Shown: piece after piece, positions 43,913 through 53,132 of the stretch
Layout: every line of letters begins with the position of its first letter
Position numbering within the stretch: the stretch's first letter is position 1
From: Macondimonas sp045864775
GTDB taxonomy: Bacteria > Pseudomonadota > Gammaproteobacteria > UBA5335
Direction: 5' to 3'
Length of the DNA stretch: 64,000 nucleotides
NCBI GenBank assembly: GCA_045864775.1
Contig: BTVR01000001.1
Coordinates: forward strand, 124,001-188,000
Program-made: the position numbers and the translations under genes
The notes under the pieces: generated by a model
Told to the model about the DNA's origin: nothing
Seen by the model: the letters and a program-made list of their open reading frames with translations, nothing else
Database searches by the model: none

Positions 43913-45207
43913 TCAAGGAAACGCTGCGGCGCCGGCGGCGCCTGATGCAGATCATCGGCGAGCGCGGCATGGCGATTCTCCCCGCCGCGGCGGAGCGGAC
44001 GCGCAATCGCGATACGCATTACCCCTTCCGCCAAGACAGCGATTTCCTGTACCTGACGGCGTTTCCGGAACCGGACGCCGTGGCGGTGCTGATGCCCGGT
44101 CGGCCGCAAGGCGAGTATCTGTTGTTCTGCCGCGAGCGCAATCCCGAACGGGAACAGTGGGATGGGCTGCGTGCGGGGCCGGAGGGCGCCTGCGCGCGCT
44201 ATGGCGCCGATGACGCCTTTCCCATTGACGACATCGACGACATCCTGCCCGGGCTCATGGAGGGTCGCACGCGGATTCACTACACGCTGGGGCGCGACGC
44301 CGCGTTCGATCGGCGTGTGGTGGGTTGGGTGCGTCGCCTGCAGGAGCAGTCCCGCGCGGGTGTGCAGGCGCCATGGGAGATCCTGTCGCTGGAACATCAT
44401 CTGCACGAGATGCGGCTGTTCAAGGGGCGGGGCGAACTGGGCACCATGCGCCGGGCCGCGGCGATCACGATGGACGCGCATCAACGCGGCATGGCGCGCT
44501 GCCGGCCCGGTTGGCGCGAGTACGCGCTGGCGGCCGAATACAGCCATGAATTCATGCGCCATGGCGCCGTCCATGCCTATCCGCCCATCGTCGGTGGTGG
44601 CGCCAATGCCTGCATCCTCCACTATGTGGAAAACGCAGCGACGCTGAAAAAGGGCGATCTGGTGCTGGTCGATGCCGGCGCCGAGCTCGACGGTTATGCC
44701 GCGGACGTCACGCGCACCTTTCCGGTCGATGGCCGCTTCACCGGGCCGCAGCGCGAAATCTATGGCGTGGTGCTGGCCGCTCAGGCCGCGGCCATCGCCG
44801 CGGTCCGCCCCGGCGCCGACTGGAACGCCCCGCACGAGGCGGCGGTGCGCGTGCTCAGCGAGGGATTGCTCGATCTGGGCGTTTTGCAGGGAACGCTCGA
44901 GGACGTGCTGGCCGCACAGCGCTACCGCCGCCATTACATGCACCGCACGGGGCATTGGCTGGGGCTGGATGTGCATGACGTCGGTGACTACAAGGTCGAC
45001 GGACAGTGGCGCGTGCTCGAGCCGGGCATGGTGCTCACGGTCGAGCCCGGTCTTTACCTGCGCGCGGCCGAGGACCTCGACCCGCGCTTCTGGGACATCG
45101 GCGTGCGCATCGAGGACGACGTGGTCGTCACCCGCGAGGGTTGCGAGGTGCTGACCGCCGGTGCGGCCAAGGCGGTGGCCGATGTCGAGGCAGTGATGCG
45201 CTCATGA
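43909..45207 (+). CDS. pepP: Xaa-Pro aminopeptidase P
   Basis: Metal-dependent exopeptidase removing an N-terminal residue before proline. The product is 432 aa. N-terminal domain (1-170) then the pita-bread catalytic domain with dinuclear metal ligands visible as Asp in VLVDAGAELDGYAADVTRTFPVDG, His in MHRTGHWLGLDVHDVG, Glu in LTVEPGLYL and Glu in GVRIEDDVVVT. RxPFRQDSDFLYLTGF-type text HYPFRQDSDFLYLTAFPEPDA is diagnostic. Overlaps ygfB and ubiH by 4 bases each (ATGA). Confidence 0.97.
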   Translation: MIKETLRRRRRLMQIIGERGMAILPAAAERTRNRDTHYPFRQDSDFLYLTAFPEPDAVAVLMPGRPQGEYLLFCRERNPEREQWDGLRAGPEGACARYGADDAFPIDDIDDILPGLMEGRTRIHYTLGRDAAFDRRVVGWVRRLQEQSRAGVQAPWEILSLEHHLHEMRLFKGRGELGTMRRAAAITMDAHQRGMARCRPGWREYALAAEYSHEFMRHGAVHAYPPIVGGGANACILHYVENAATLKKGDLVLVDAGAELDGYAADVTRTFPVDGRFTGPQREIYGVVLAAQAAAIAAVRPGADWNAPHEAAVRVLSEGLLDLGVLQGTLEDVLAAQRYRRHYMHRTGHWLGLDVHDVGDYKVDGQWRVLEPGMVLTVEPGLYLRAAEDLDPRFWDIGVRIEDDVVVTREGCEVLTAGAAKAVADVEAVMRS

Positions 45208-46457
45208 GCGTCCATGCGCTGCGCAGCGGCGGGCGGGCCGATTACGACGTGGTGCTGGTCGGCGCGGGCCTGGTGGGCGCGGCCCTGGCGCTCGCGCTCG
45301 CGCCCCAGAGGCTCCGCATCGCGCTGATCGAAGCCCAGCCGCTGGGCCAGATGGAGCGACCCGGTTACGACGAGCGCAGCACGGCATTGTCCTACGCCTC
45401 GGTAGCGATCCTGCGCGCCTTGGGAACCTGGCCGGCATTGGCGCCTTACGCGAGTCCCATCCGGCATATCCACGTCTCCCAGCAGGGCAGTATCGGCGCG
45501 AGCCGTTTCGATGCGGGCGAGGCCGGTGTGGACGTGCTCGGGCAGGTGCTCCCGAATTACCGCCTGATTGCCGCGCTGCTCGAGCGATTGCAGCATCAGG
45601 ACGGCCTCACCCTCCATGCGCCGACGCGGCTGGTGGCGGTGCAGCAGGACGCCGAACGCATGCGCATGCGTCTGGAGGGGCCGGACGGTCCGTTCGAACT
45701 CAGCAGCCGTCTGCTGGTCGCGGCCGACGGCGCCGAATCGCCGGTCCGCAAGCTGCTCGGCATCGGCGTCACGCGTCGCGATTATGGCCAGAGCGCCATC
45801 ATCGCCAATGTCACGCCGGGCAGTGCGCCCGAGGGCCGGGCGTTCGAGCGGTTCACGCCCGAGGGACCGATCGCCTTGCTGCCCTTGACCGATGCGCGCT
45901 GCGCTCTGGTGTGGACCGTTTCGTCCCTGGCGCAGCAGTGGGCACTGAAGCTGTCCGACAAGGCTTTTCTGGGCGAGCTGGCGTCGCGTTTCGGGCGCCG
46001 CCTGGGGCGCTTCGAACGCGTGGGCCGGCGTCAGGCCTATCCGCTGACGCTGGTGCGGGCGCGCCGCATGGTGGAAGGTCGCACCGTACTGCTGGGCAAC
46101 GCGGCCCATGCCATCCATCCCGTCGCGGGGCTGGGTTTCAATCTGGCCTTGCGGGAGGCGGCCGTGCTGGCCGAGTTGCTCGGCGCGGCCGACGATCCGG
46201 GAAACCGGGACGTGCTGGAGGCGTTCGAGCAGCGCATCGCGGCCTATCAGGATCGGATCGTCCGGTTCTCAGACGCGCTGCCGCGGCTGTTTGGCGGGCG
46301 ATTTCCTGGCCTGAGCCATGCCCGCAGCCTGGGCCTCCTTGGGCTGGACCTCGCGCCCGGGCTGAAGACGGGCTTTGTGCTGCACAGCATGGGGCTCGAT
46401 CGCGACATGCCGGCCCTGGCGCGGATGGGCGGATCAGGCAGCGGAGCATGTCCATGA
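45204..46457 (+). CDS. ubiH: 2-octaprenyl-6-methoxyphenol hydroxylase
   Basis: FAD monooxygenase of ubiquinone synthesis. The product is 417 aa. FAD Rossmann motif VVLVGAGLVGAALALAL (about 13-29), the family stretch DERSTALSYASVAILRALG, DG motif LLVAADGAESPVRKL and the second FAD motif LLGNAAHAIHPVAGLGFNLALREAAVLAELL. The GNAAH form is typical of UbiH, versus GDAAH in the next gene. Coupled to pepP and to the next hydroxylase by 4-base overlaps. Confidence 0.94.
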   Translation: MSVHALRSGGRADYDVVLVGAGLVGAALALALAPQRLRIALIEAQPLGQMERPGYDERSTALSYASVAILRALGTWPALAPYASPIRHIHVSQQGSIGASRFDAGEAGVDVLGQVLPNYRLIAALLERLQHQDGLTLHAPTRLVAVQQDAERMRMRLEGPDGPFELSSRLLVAADGAESPVRKLLGIGVTRRDYGQSAIIANVTPGSAPEGRAFERFTPEGPIALLPLTDARCALVWTVSSLAQQWALKLSDKAFLGELASRFGRRLGRFERVGRRQAYPLTLVRARRMVEGRTVLLGNAAHAIHPVAGLGFNLALREAAVLAELLGAADDPGNRDVLEAFEQRIAAYQDRIVRFSDALPRLFGGRFPGLSHARSLGLLGLDLAPGLKTGFVLHSMGLDRDMPALARMGGSGSGACP

Positions 46458-47647
46458 GCAGCGCGATCGAACGCCACGATGTCGTCGTCGTGGGCGGCGG
46501 GCTGGTGGGTACGCCGCTCGCTTGTGCGCTGGGCGAGATGGGCCTGTCCGTCGCGCTCGTCGAGGCGGCGCAGTCGCCGCCGGTGCCTGCCGATGCGCCG
46601 TTCGAAACCCGGGTTTCGGCCATCGCGCCGGCCAGCGAACGCTGGTTGCGCGCACTCGGCATCTGGTCGCGCATGCCGGCCGGCCGCCTGTGCCCCTATC
46701 GACGCATGCGGGTCTGGGATCAGGGCGGGGAGATCGATTTCGATGCGGCGCTGGTCCCGACCAGCCATCTCGGCACCATCCTCGAGAATCGGCAGTTGCA
46801 GCAGGCGGCGCTGGCTGCCCTGGCGGATCACGCGGGTGTTCGCTTGCTGGCGCCCCAGCGCGCCCAGCGGCTTGCGTGGCAGCGCGATCGTGCGCGGGTC
46901 ACGCTGGCCGATGGGTCGGTGCTCGACGCCGCCCTCGTCGTTGCCGCGGATGGCGCCGATTCCGGGGTTCGCGCCATGGCCGGCATCCCGACTTTCGGCC
47001 ATGGCTACGACCAGATCGCGATCATGGCTCTCATCGACACCGAGCGTCCGCATCAGCACACCGCCTGGCAACGCTTTCTGCCCGATGGCCCGCTGGCTTT
47101 CCTGCCGCTTGCGGACGGGCGTTGCGCCGTTGTCTGGTCCTGCACAACGGCCGTTGCGCGCAGCTATCTCGAAGTCCCGGACGCCGTGTTTCTGCAGGCG
47201 CTTACCGATGGCAGCGAGCGCCGGCTGGGCGCCTCGCTGGCCTGCGGTCCGCGGGTGAGCTTTCCGCTGCGCTGGGTGCATGCCGCGCGCTATGTGGGAG
47301 AGCGGGTGGCGTTGGTCGGGGATGCCGCCCATCTGATTCATCCGCTGGCCGGGCAGGGAGTCAACCTTGGCTACCGGGACGCGATCGCTCTGGTCGAGGC
47401 GATTCGCCTCGGACGTTCGCAGGGGCGCGATCCCGGAGAGGCGTGGGTGCTGGCGCGCTATCAGCGCTTGCGCCGCGCCGACAACCTGCTGACCGCGGCC
47501 TCCATGGACGGGTTCAAGTATCTGTTCGGAAACGTCAACCCCGTGCTCTCCGGGCTGCGCAATGCGGGATTGCTCGGTGTGGACCGGCTGGGCGCGGTCA
47601 AGCGGGCGATCGTGCGGCAGGCGATGGGTGTTGAAGCGGGTGCATAG
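46454..47647 (+). CDS. ubiI: UbiI/VisC-type ubiquinone hydroxylase
   Basis: Second FAD monooxygenase of the ubiquinone ring, C5-hydroxylation if UbiI. The product is 397 aa. VVVVGGGLVGTPLACAL, TRVSAIAPASERWLRALGIW, MRVWDQGGEIDFDAA, NRQLQQAAL, VVAADGADSGVRAMAG and LVGDAAHLIHPLAGQGVNLGYRDAIALVEAI are all standard. ATG 46454 overlaps the ubiH stop and has GGAG 7 bases before it; the ATG two codons earlier has a worse spacer. Assignment to UbiI rather than UbiF rests on position after ubiH. Confidence 0.9.
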   Translation: MSSAIERHDVVVVGGGLVGTPLACALGEMGLSVALVEAAQSPPVPADAPFETRVSAIAPASERWLRALGIWSRMPAGRLCPYRRMRVWDQGGEIDFDAALVPTSHLGTILENRQLQQAALAALADHAGVRLLAPQRAQRLAWQRDRARVTLADGSVLDAALVVAADGADSGVRAMAGIPTFGHGYDQIAIMALIDTERPHQHTAWQRFLPDGPLAFLPLADGRCAVVWSCTTAVARSYLEVPDAVFLQALTDGSERRLGASLACGPRVSFPLRWVHAARYVGERVALVGDAAHLIHPLAGQGVNLGYRDAIALVEAIRLGRSQGRDPGEAWVLARYQRLRRADNLLTAASMDGFKYLFGNVNPVLSGLRNAGLLGVDRLGAVKRAIVRQAMGVEAGA

Positions 47648-47743
47648 CGGGTCGATCAAGGTGCATCCCGAGCGACGCATGAGTACCATGGAGGCCGTTT
47701 TCGAGCGACCGGCCACGAGTTCTCCCGCCCAAGGAGCCCCTGT

Positions 47744-48847
47744 GTGAATCTGCGCACTGCGCTTTATGAGAGTCATGTGAACGCCGGCGCGCGCATGGTG
47801 CCCTTCGGCGGCTGGGACATGCCGCTGCATTACGGCTCGCAGTTGCAGGAACATCATCGGGTGCGCGCCGAGGCAGGCGTGTTCGATGTTTCTCACATGA
47901 CCATCGTCGATCTCGAGGGGCCCGGCACCCACGCCTTCCTGCGCCGTCTGCTGGCCAACGACGTCGCCCGGCTGACCGCTCCAGGCAGCGCTCTCTATAG
48001 CTGTATGCTGAACGAGGCGGGCGGGATCCTGGACGATCTGATCGTCTATTTTCGCGGCGAGGAACGCTATCGGCTGGTGGTCAACGCCGCGACGCGTTCC
48101 AGCGATCTCGCCTGGATCGAGGCGCAGCGCGCGACGAGTGCACCGGAGGTCGCGCTGACGCATCGGGCGGATCTGGCCATGCTGGCGTTGCAGGGGCCGA
48201 TGGCCGAGCGGATGTTGGCCCAGGTCTACCCGCCGGTCACGGTATCGGTCGTGCGGTCGCTCAAGGCCTTCCAGTTCGCGGAACGACCGGAGGGTTTCAT
48301 TGCCCGCACCGGCTATACCGGCGAGGATGGCTTCGAGATCATGTTGCCGGGTGCAGACGCGCCGGCTTTTTGGCGCGCCCTCGTGGCGGCCGGGGCCGCG
48401 CCCTGCGGCCTGGGAGCGCGCGATACGCTGCGCCTCGAGGCCGGACTGGCGCTGTACGGAACGGACCTGGATGAGGCGCACACACCGGCCGAATGCGGCC
48501 TCGCCTGGACCGTCGCGCTGACCCCGCCCGAGCGCGCGTTCATCGGCCGCGCGGCGCTGACCGAAGGCGCGCCTCGCTTCCGGCAAGTGGGTCTGGTGCT
48601 GGAGGATCGAGGCGTGCTGCGCAACGGGTTGGCGGTCCGTTTTGCCGACGGATCGGAGGGCGTGATCACCAGCGGTGGTTTTTCACCGACGCTGCAACGC
48701 GCCATCGCGCTCGCGCGCGTGCCGCCCGCCGCTGCCGCACAGCGCCAGTGCGAGGTGTTGCTGCGCGGGCAACCCGTCAAGGCGACGGTGGTCAAACCGC
48801 CTTTCGTGCGCCACGGCCAGCCCTGCGTCACACTCGCTGCGCCGTGA
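47744..48847 (+). CDS. gcvT: Glycine cleavage system aminomethyltransferase (T protein)
   Basis: Transfers the methylene of aminomethyl-lipoyl-H protein to THF, releasing ammonia. The product is 367 aa. Folate and H-protein contacts: MVPFGGWDMPLHYGSQLQEHHRVR, GVFDVSHMTIVDLEGPG, LNEAGGILDDLIVY, ARTGYTGEDGFEIMLP and the end GxVTSGGFSPTL-type VITSGGFSPTL. GTG start with AAGGAG 7 bases upstream. First of gcvT-gcvH-gcvPA-gcvPB. The 96-base leader shows no glycine riboswitch. Confidence 0.97.
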   Translation: MNLRTALYESHVNAGARMVPFGGWDMPLHYGSQLQEHHRVRAEAGVFDVSHMTIVDLEGPGTHAFLRRLLANDVARLTAPGSALYSCMLNEAGGILDDLIVYFRGEERYRLVVNAATRSSDLAWIEAQRATSAPEVALTHRADLAMLALQGPMAERMLAQVYPPVTVSVVRSLKAFQFAERPEGFIARTGYTGEDGFEIMLPGADAPAFWRALVAAGAAPCGLGARDTLRLEAGLALYGTDLDEAHTPAECGLAWTVALTPPERAFIGRAALTEGAPRFRQVGLVLEDRGVLRNGLAVRFADGSEGVITSGGFSPTLQRAIALARVPPAAAAQRQCEVLLRGQPVKATVVKPPFVRHGQPCVTLAAP

Positions 48848-48878
48848 AATTTTCGATTTTCCGAAGGAGTTTTCCCAG

Positions 48879-49271
48879 ATGAGCCAGATTCCAGCCGATC
48901 TGAAGTATGCCGCGACCCACGAATGGCTGCGCGCTGAGCAGGGGGGCGAGGCCGTGGTGGGAATCACCGATCATGCTCAGGACGCGCTCGGCGATCTGGT
49001 GTTCGTCGAGCTGCCTGAGGTCGGCCGGGATGTCGCCGCCGGCGAGGCTTGCGCGGTCGTGGAATCCGTCAAGGCCGCCTCCGATATCTATGCGCCGATA
49101 GCGGGCCGGATCAGCGCCGTGAACACCGCGCTCATCGACGCACCCGAGCAGGTGAATACGGACTGCTACGGCGCGGGCTGGCTGTTCCGGCTGACGCCCG
49201 CGGGGGCCACAGATGCGAGCGGTTTGCTCGATGCCGACGGGTACCGCGCCCTGCTCGATCAGGGCGGCTGA
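48879..49271 (+). CDS. gcvH: Glycine cleavage system H protein
   Basis: Lipoyl carrier shuttling the aminomethyl group between P, T and L proteins. The product is 130 aa. The lipoyl-lysine is Lys65 in VVESVKAASDIYAP; other conserved text is YAATHEWLR, GITDHAQDALGDLVFVELPEVG and NTDCYGAGWLFRL. ATG 48879 has GAAGGAG 10 bases before. Lies 31 bases after gcvT and 15 before gcvPA. Confidence 0.98.
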   Translation: MSQIPADLKYAATHEWLRAEQGGEAVVGITDHAQDALGDLVFVELPEVGRDVAAGEACAVVESVKAASDIYAPIAGRISAVNTALIDAPEQVNTDCYGAGWLFRLTPAGATDASGLLDADGYRALLDQGG

Positions 49272-49286
49272 GGGGACCTTACGACC

Positions 49287-50651
49287 ATGCCGTTCATTCC
49301 GCATACATCCGAAGACGTGCAGGCCATGCTGGACGCCATCGGCGTCGCCGACGTGGCCGAGCTGTTCGATGAGATTCCGCCAGCCCTGCGCTGGAGCCGC
49401 GTGGAAGGGGTGCCGCCCGGCGCCTCGGAAATGTCCGTCGGCCGGCTCATGCGCGAGCGTGCGGCCAAGGACGGCGACGACCTGTGCTTTCTGGGCGCCG
49501 GCGCCTATGAGCACCACATCCCTGCCGCGGTGTGGGAGATCGCCACCCGCGGAGAGTTCTACAGCGCCTACACGCCCTATCAGGCTGAAGCCAGCCAGGG
49601 CACGCTGCAACTGATCTACGAATATCAGTCCATGATGACCGCGCTGATGGGCATGGACGTGTCCAACGCCTCGCTCTATGACGGCGCCTCGGCGCTGGCC
49701 GAGGCGGTGCTGATGGCGCTGCGTGCGCATCGCGGCGGCGATGTGCGGCGCATCTGGATGCCGGCGGCGGTTCATCCGCATTACCGCGAGACGGTGCGCA
49801 CCATTGTCGAGGGGCAGGGCATCACGCTGATCGAGGTGCCCTACGATGCCGGGACGGGCCAGACGCCGGCCGCGGCCCTGGACGATTTGCCGGATGCGGC
49901 GGCGCTGGTGATCCCGCAGCCCAATTTCTTCGGGCGACTGGAGGAGGTCGATGCATTGACCGATGCCGCCCGCGCGCGGGGGGCGCTGGTCATCGCCGTG
50001 GTCAATCCGCTGGCCATGGCGGTGCTCAAGCCGCCGGGGGAGTGGGGCGCGGCGCGCGGCGTCGACATCGCCTGTGGCGATGGCCAGCCGCTGGGCATTC
50101 CGCTCGCCGGTGGCGGCCCCTACTACGGGTTTCTGTGCTGCCGCAGCGAGCACGTGCGCCAGATGCCGGGACGCATCGTGGGCCGCACGCTCGATCGTGA
50201 TGGCCGGACCGGTTATACGCTGACCCTGCAGCCGCGCGAGCAACACATCCGGCGCGCCAAGGCGACCTCCAACATCTGCACCAACCAGGGCTTGATGGTG
50301 ACGGCCTCGACCATCCACATGGCCCTGCTGGGCGCCGAGGGACTGGCTCGGGCGGCGCGCTCCAGCCACGCGCGGGCTGCGGCACTGGCCGGTCAGCTCG
50401 CGGCCCTGCCCGGCGTTTCGCTGCGTTTTGCCGGACCTTTTTTCCACGAGTTCGTCCTCACCCTGCCGCGCCCCGTGGCCCCTGTGCTGGCGTCCTTGGC
50501 AGACGCCGGCATTCTGGGCGGCTACGATCTGTCCATGGCGTATCCGGAGCTCGGCCATGCCTTGCTCGTATGCGCCACCGAAACCCGTAGCTCGGCGGAT
50601 GTGGCCCGCTACACGGCGGCGTTGGGCGCGATCCTGGGAGATGACGCGTGA
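49287..50651 (+). CDS. gcvPA: Glycine dehydrogenase (decarboxylating) subunit 1
   Basis: N-terminal half of the two-part P protein, which decarboxylates glycine with PLP in the B half. The product is 454 aa. Family features: MPFIPHTSEDVQAMLDAIGV, FLGAGAYEHHIPAAVWEIATRGEFYSAYTPYQAEASQGTLQLIYEYQSMM, ETVRTIVEGQG, GDGQPLGIPLAGGGPYYGFL and SNICTNQGLM. Split P protein is found in Chromatiales, Methylococcales and Gram-positives, unlike the single chain of E. coli. Stop overlaps the gcvPB ATG (TGATG). Confidence 0.97.
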   Translation: MPFIPHTSEDVQAMLDAIGVADVAELFDEIPPALRWSRVEGVPPGASEMSVGRLMRERAAKDGDDLCFLGAGAYEHHIPAAVWEIATRGEFYSAYTPYQAEASQGTLQLIYEYQSMMTALMGMDVSNASLYDGASALAEAVLMALRAHRGGDVRRIWMPAAVHPHYRETVRTIVEGQGITLIEVPYDAGTGQTPAAALDDLPDAAALVIPQPNFFGRLEEVDALTDAARARGALVIAVVNPLAMAVLKPPGEWGAARGVDIACGDGQPLGIPLAGGGPYYGFLCCRSEHVRQMPGRIVGRTLDRDGRTGYTLTLQPREQHIRRAKATSNICTNQGLMVTASTIHMALLGAEGLARAARSSHARAAALAGQLAALPGVSLRFAGPFFHEFVLTLPRPVAPVLASLADAGILGGYDLSMAYPELGHALLVCATETRSSADVARYTAALGAILGDDA

Positions 50652-52156
50652 TGGAGAAAGCCGAGGCGACACTGCGGGCGAGCACGAGCCCCGCCCTGAT
50701 CTTCGAGCAGGGCGCATCCGGCCGGCGGGCCGCGGCGCAGGCGCCCGCCGTGCTCGAGCCGTGGGACGACCTGCCGGCGCACCTGCGCCGCAATGCGCCG
50801 CCGGCGCTGCCGGAGGTGTCCGAGATGCAGGTGGTGCGGCACTACACGCGATTGTCGCAGCGCAATTTTTCCATCGACACCCAGTTCTATCCGCTGGGCT
50901 CCTGCACCATGAAATACAACCCGCGGGCGTGCAACACGCTCGCCATGCTGCCCGGCTTCCTGAATCGCCATCCCTTGGCGCCGGCCGGGCGCGGCCAGGG
51001 CTTCCTGGCCTGCCTGCATGAACTGCAGGAGATCCTGCAGGCGGTGACCGGCATGCAGGCGGTGTCGCTGACCCCCATGGCCGGTGCCCAGGGTGAGCTT
51101 GCCGGCATGGCCATGATTCGTGCCTATCACCGCGCCCGCGGCGATCTGGCGCGTACCGAGGTGCTGGTGCCCAACGCCGCCCACGGAACCAATCCCGCCA
51201 CCGCTGTCATGTGCGGCTTTCAGGTGCGGGAGATTCCCACGGACGCCTCCGGGGACGTCGATTTCGCCGCGCTCGAGGCGGCGCTGGGGCCGCGCACGGC
51301 GGCCATCATGCTCACCAATCCCTCGACGCTCGGCGTTTTCGAGCGGCGCATCGGCGAGATCGCCGAACGCGTGCATGCCGCCGGCGGCCTGCTCTATTAC
51401 GACGGCGCCAATCTGAACGCCATTCTGGGTCAGGTGCGGCCCGGCGACATGGGATTCGACGTGGTCCATGTGAATTTGCACAAGACCTTCGCCACGCCCC
51501 ATGGTGGCGGTGGGCCGGGCTCGGGCGCGGTGGGCGTGGGCGCGCGGCTGCGGCCCTTCCTGCCCATCCCGTATGTGCTGAAAGAGGGCGAGCGCTATCG
51601 CTGGGCCGAGCGCGCCGACTGTCCCCAGAGCATCGGCCGGCTGTCGGCCTTCATGGGCAACGCCGGGGTGCTGCTGCGCGCCTATGTCTATGCGCGGCTC
51701 CTGGGCAGCGAGGGCATGGCGCGGGTGGGGACCTATGCGACCTTGAGCGCCAACTATCTGCTCGCCCGACTGCGCAAGCTGGGCTTTGAGCCTGCTTACC
51801 CTGAGCGCCGGGCCAGTCATGAGTTCACGCTCACGCTCAAGGGACTGACCGCCCGCACCGGCATCACGGCCCTGGATGTGGCCAAGCGCCTGCTCGACTA
51901 CGACTTTCATGCACCGACGGTGTATTTCCCGCAGCTGGTGCCCGAGTGCCTACTAATCGAGCCCACCGAGACCGAAAGCAAGCAGGATCTGGATCGCTTC
52001 GTCGCCGCCATGGCCGCGATCCTGGTCGAGGCGCAGGAGGCGCCCGAGCAGCTGCACGAGGCGCCGCGCCATCTCCCGGTGCGGCGGCTCGACGAGGTGC
52101 GCGCCGCGCGCGAGCCGGATCTGCGCTGGCAGGCGCCCACCGATTCTCTGGCTTGA
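50651..52156 (+). CDS. gcvPB: Glycine dehydrogenase (decarboxylating) subunit 2
   Basis: C-terminal half of the split P protein, carrying PLP. The product is 501 aa. Schiff-base Lys is in NLHKTFATPHGGGGPGSGAVGV; also FYPLGSCTMKYNPR, SLTPMAGAQGELAGMAMIRAYH, NAAHGTNPATAVMCGF and GQVRPGDMGFDVVHV. ATG 50651 is preferred over GTG 50648 because it forms the TGATG coupling with gcvPA. Last of the gcv genes; a PfkB kinase follows after 21 bases. The lipoamide dehydrogenase (L protein) is not in the window. Confidence 0.97.
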   Translation: MEKAEATLRASTSPALIFEQGASGRRAAAQAPAVLEPWDDLPAHLRRNAPPALPEVSEMQVVRHYTRLSQRNFSIDTQFYPLGSCTMKYNPRACNTLAMLPGFLNRHPLAPAGRGQGFLACLHELQEILQAVTGMQAVSLTPMAGAQGELAGMAMIRAYHRARGDLARTEVLVPNAAHGTNPATAVMCGFQVREIPTDASGDVDFAALEAALGPRTAAIMLTNPSTLGVFERRIGEIAERVHAAGGLLYYDGANLNAILGQVRPGDMGFDVVHVNLHKTFATPHGGGGPGSGAVGVGARLRPFLPIPYVLKEGERYRWAERADCPQSIGRLSAFMGNAGVLLRAYVYARLLGSEGMARVGTYATLSANYLLARLRKLGFEPAYPERRASHEFTLTLKGLTARTGITALDVAKRLLDYDFHAPTVYFPQLVPECLLIEPTETESKQDLDRFVAAMAAILVEAQEAPEQLHEAPRHLPVRRLDEVRAAREPDLRWQAPTDSLA

Positions 52157-52177
52157 ATCCCACCCTCCAGGATATTC

Positions 52178-53113
52178 ATGAACGCATTGATCAGCGGCTC
52201 GCTTGCCTTCGACACTATCATGGTGTTTCCGGAACGTTTCCGGGACCACATCCTGCCCGAAAAGGTGCACATGCTGAACGTGTCCTTTCTGGTGCCGCAA
52301 TTGCGGCGGGAATTCGGGGGTTGCGCGGGAAACATCGCCTACAACCTGCGTCTGCTGGGCGGGCAGGGCCGGCCGCTGGGCACGGTGGGCGAGGATTTCG
52401 GGCCCTACCGCACCTGGCTGGCGCGCTGCGGGATCGACCAGCAGGACATCCTGGAGATCGAGGGCAGCTATACCGCGCAGGCCTACATCACCACCGATCT
52501 CGACGACAACCAGATCACGGCGTTTCATCCAGGCGCCATGAACCATGCGCATGACAATCCGGTGCGCCCGGCGAGCGACATCGGCATGGGCGTCGTCGCG
52601 CCGAACGGCCGCGAGGGCATGCTGTCCCACGCACGGCAGTTTGCCGAGGCCGGCATTCCCTTCCTGTTCGATCCCGGCCAGGGGCTGCCGATGTTCAACG
52701 GCGGCGATCTGATGGCCTTCATCGATCAGGCGAGCTGGGTCGCGGTCAACGAATACGAGGCGGCGCTGCTCGAGGAACGCACGGGACATGCACTGGAACG
52801 ACTTGCCGGGCGGGTAGAGGCGCTGATCGTCACCCGTGGCGCGCAGGGCTCATCGATTTACACACGCGGCGAGGAGATCGCCATTCCGCCCGCCAGACCC
52901 GAGGCCGTGCGCGATCCGACCGGCTGTGGCGATGCCTATCGCGCCGGTCTCATCTTCGGCCTGCAGCGCGGACTGGACTGGGCGCTCACCGGTCGGGTGG
53001 CTTCATTGATGGGCGCGATCAAGGTCGCCCACCCGGGCACGCAGAATCATCGCTTCGATTTTGCCGAGTTCGAAACGCGCTTCCGCGATGCGTTCGGCGT
53101 GGCGCTCGCCTGA
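52178..53113 (+). CDS. PfkB-family kinase, adenosine kinase-like
   Basis: Ribokinase-fold sugar or nucleoside kinase of 311 aa. FGGCAGNIAYNLRLLGG is the PfkB N-terminal signature; DPTGCGDAYRAGLIFGL is the anion-hole and catalytic Asp motif near the C-terminus. Its closest pattern is the bacterial adenosine-kinase-like group (SGSLAFDTIMVFP start, AHPGTQNH end). An adenosine kinase would clear the adenosine released by AhcY in the methyl cycle, which fits the window, but substrate is inferred. 21 bases after gcvPB, probably co-transcribed. Confidence 0.88.
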   Translation: MNALISGSLAFDTIMVFPERFRDHILPEKVHMLNVSFLVPQLRREFGGCAGNIAYNLRLLGGQGRPLGTVGEDFGPYRTWLARCGIDQQDILEIEGSYTAQAYITTDLDDNQITAFHPGAMNHAHDNPVRPASDIGMGVVAPNGREGMLSHARQFAEAGIPFLFDPGQGLPMFNGGDLMAFIDQASWVAVNEYEAALLEERTGHALERLAGRVEALIVTRGAQGSSIYTRGEEIAIPPARPEAVRDPTGCGDAYRAGLIFGLQRGLDWALTGRVASLMGAIKVAHPGTQNHRFDFAEFETRFRDAFGVALA

Positions 53114-53132
53114 TGCGCCGGCAAAGGGAGTC

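Noticed and set aside
47648..47743. Possible glycine riboswitch before gcvT
   Set aside because: Only 96 bases, without the paired aptamer cores; nothing resembling the conserved GGAGAG...ACC blocks was seen.
46247..50717. Long minus-strand open frames opposite ubiI, gcvT, gcvH and gcvPA
   Set aside because: They mirror genes with full motif support and contain no recognisable protein features.
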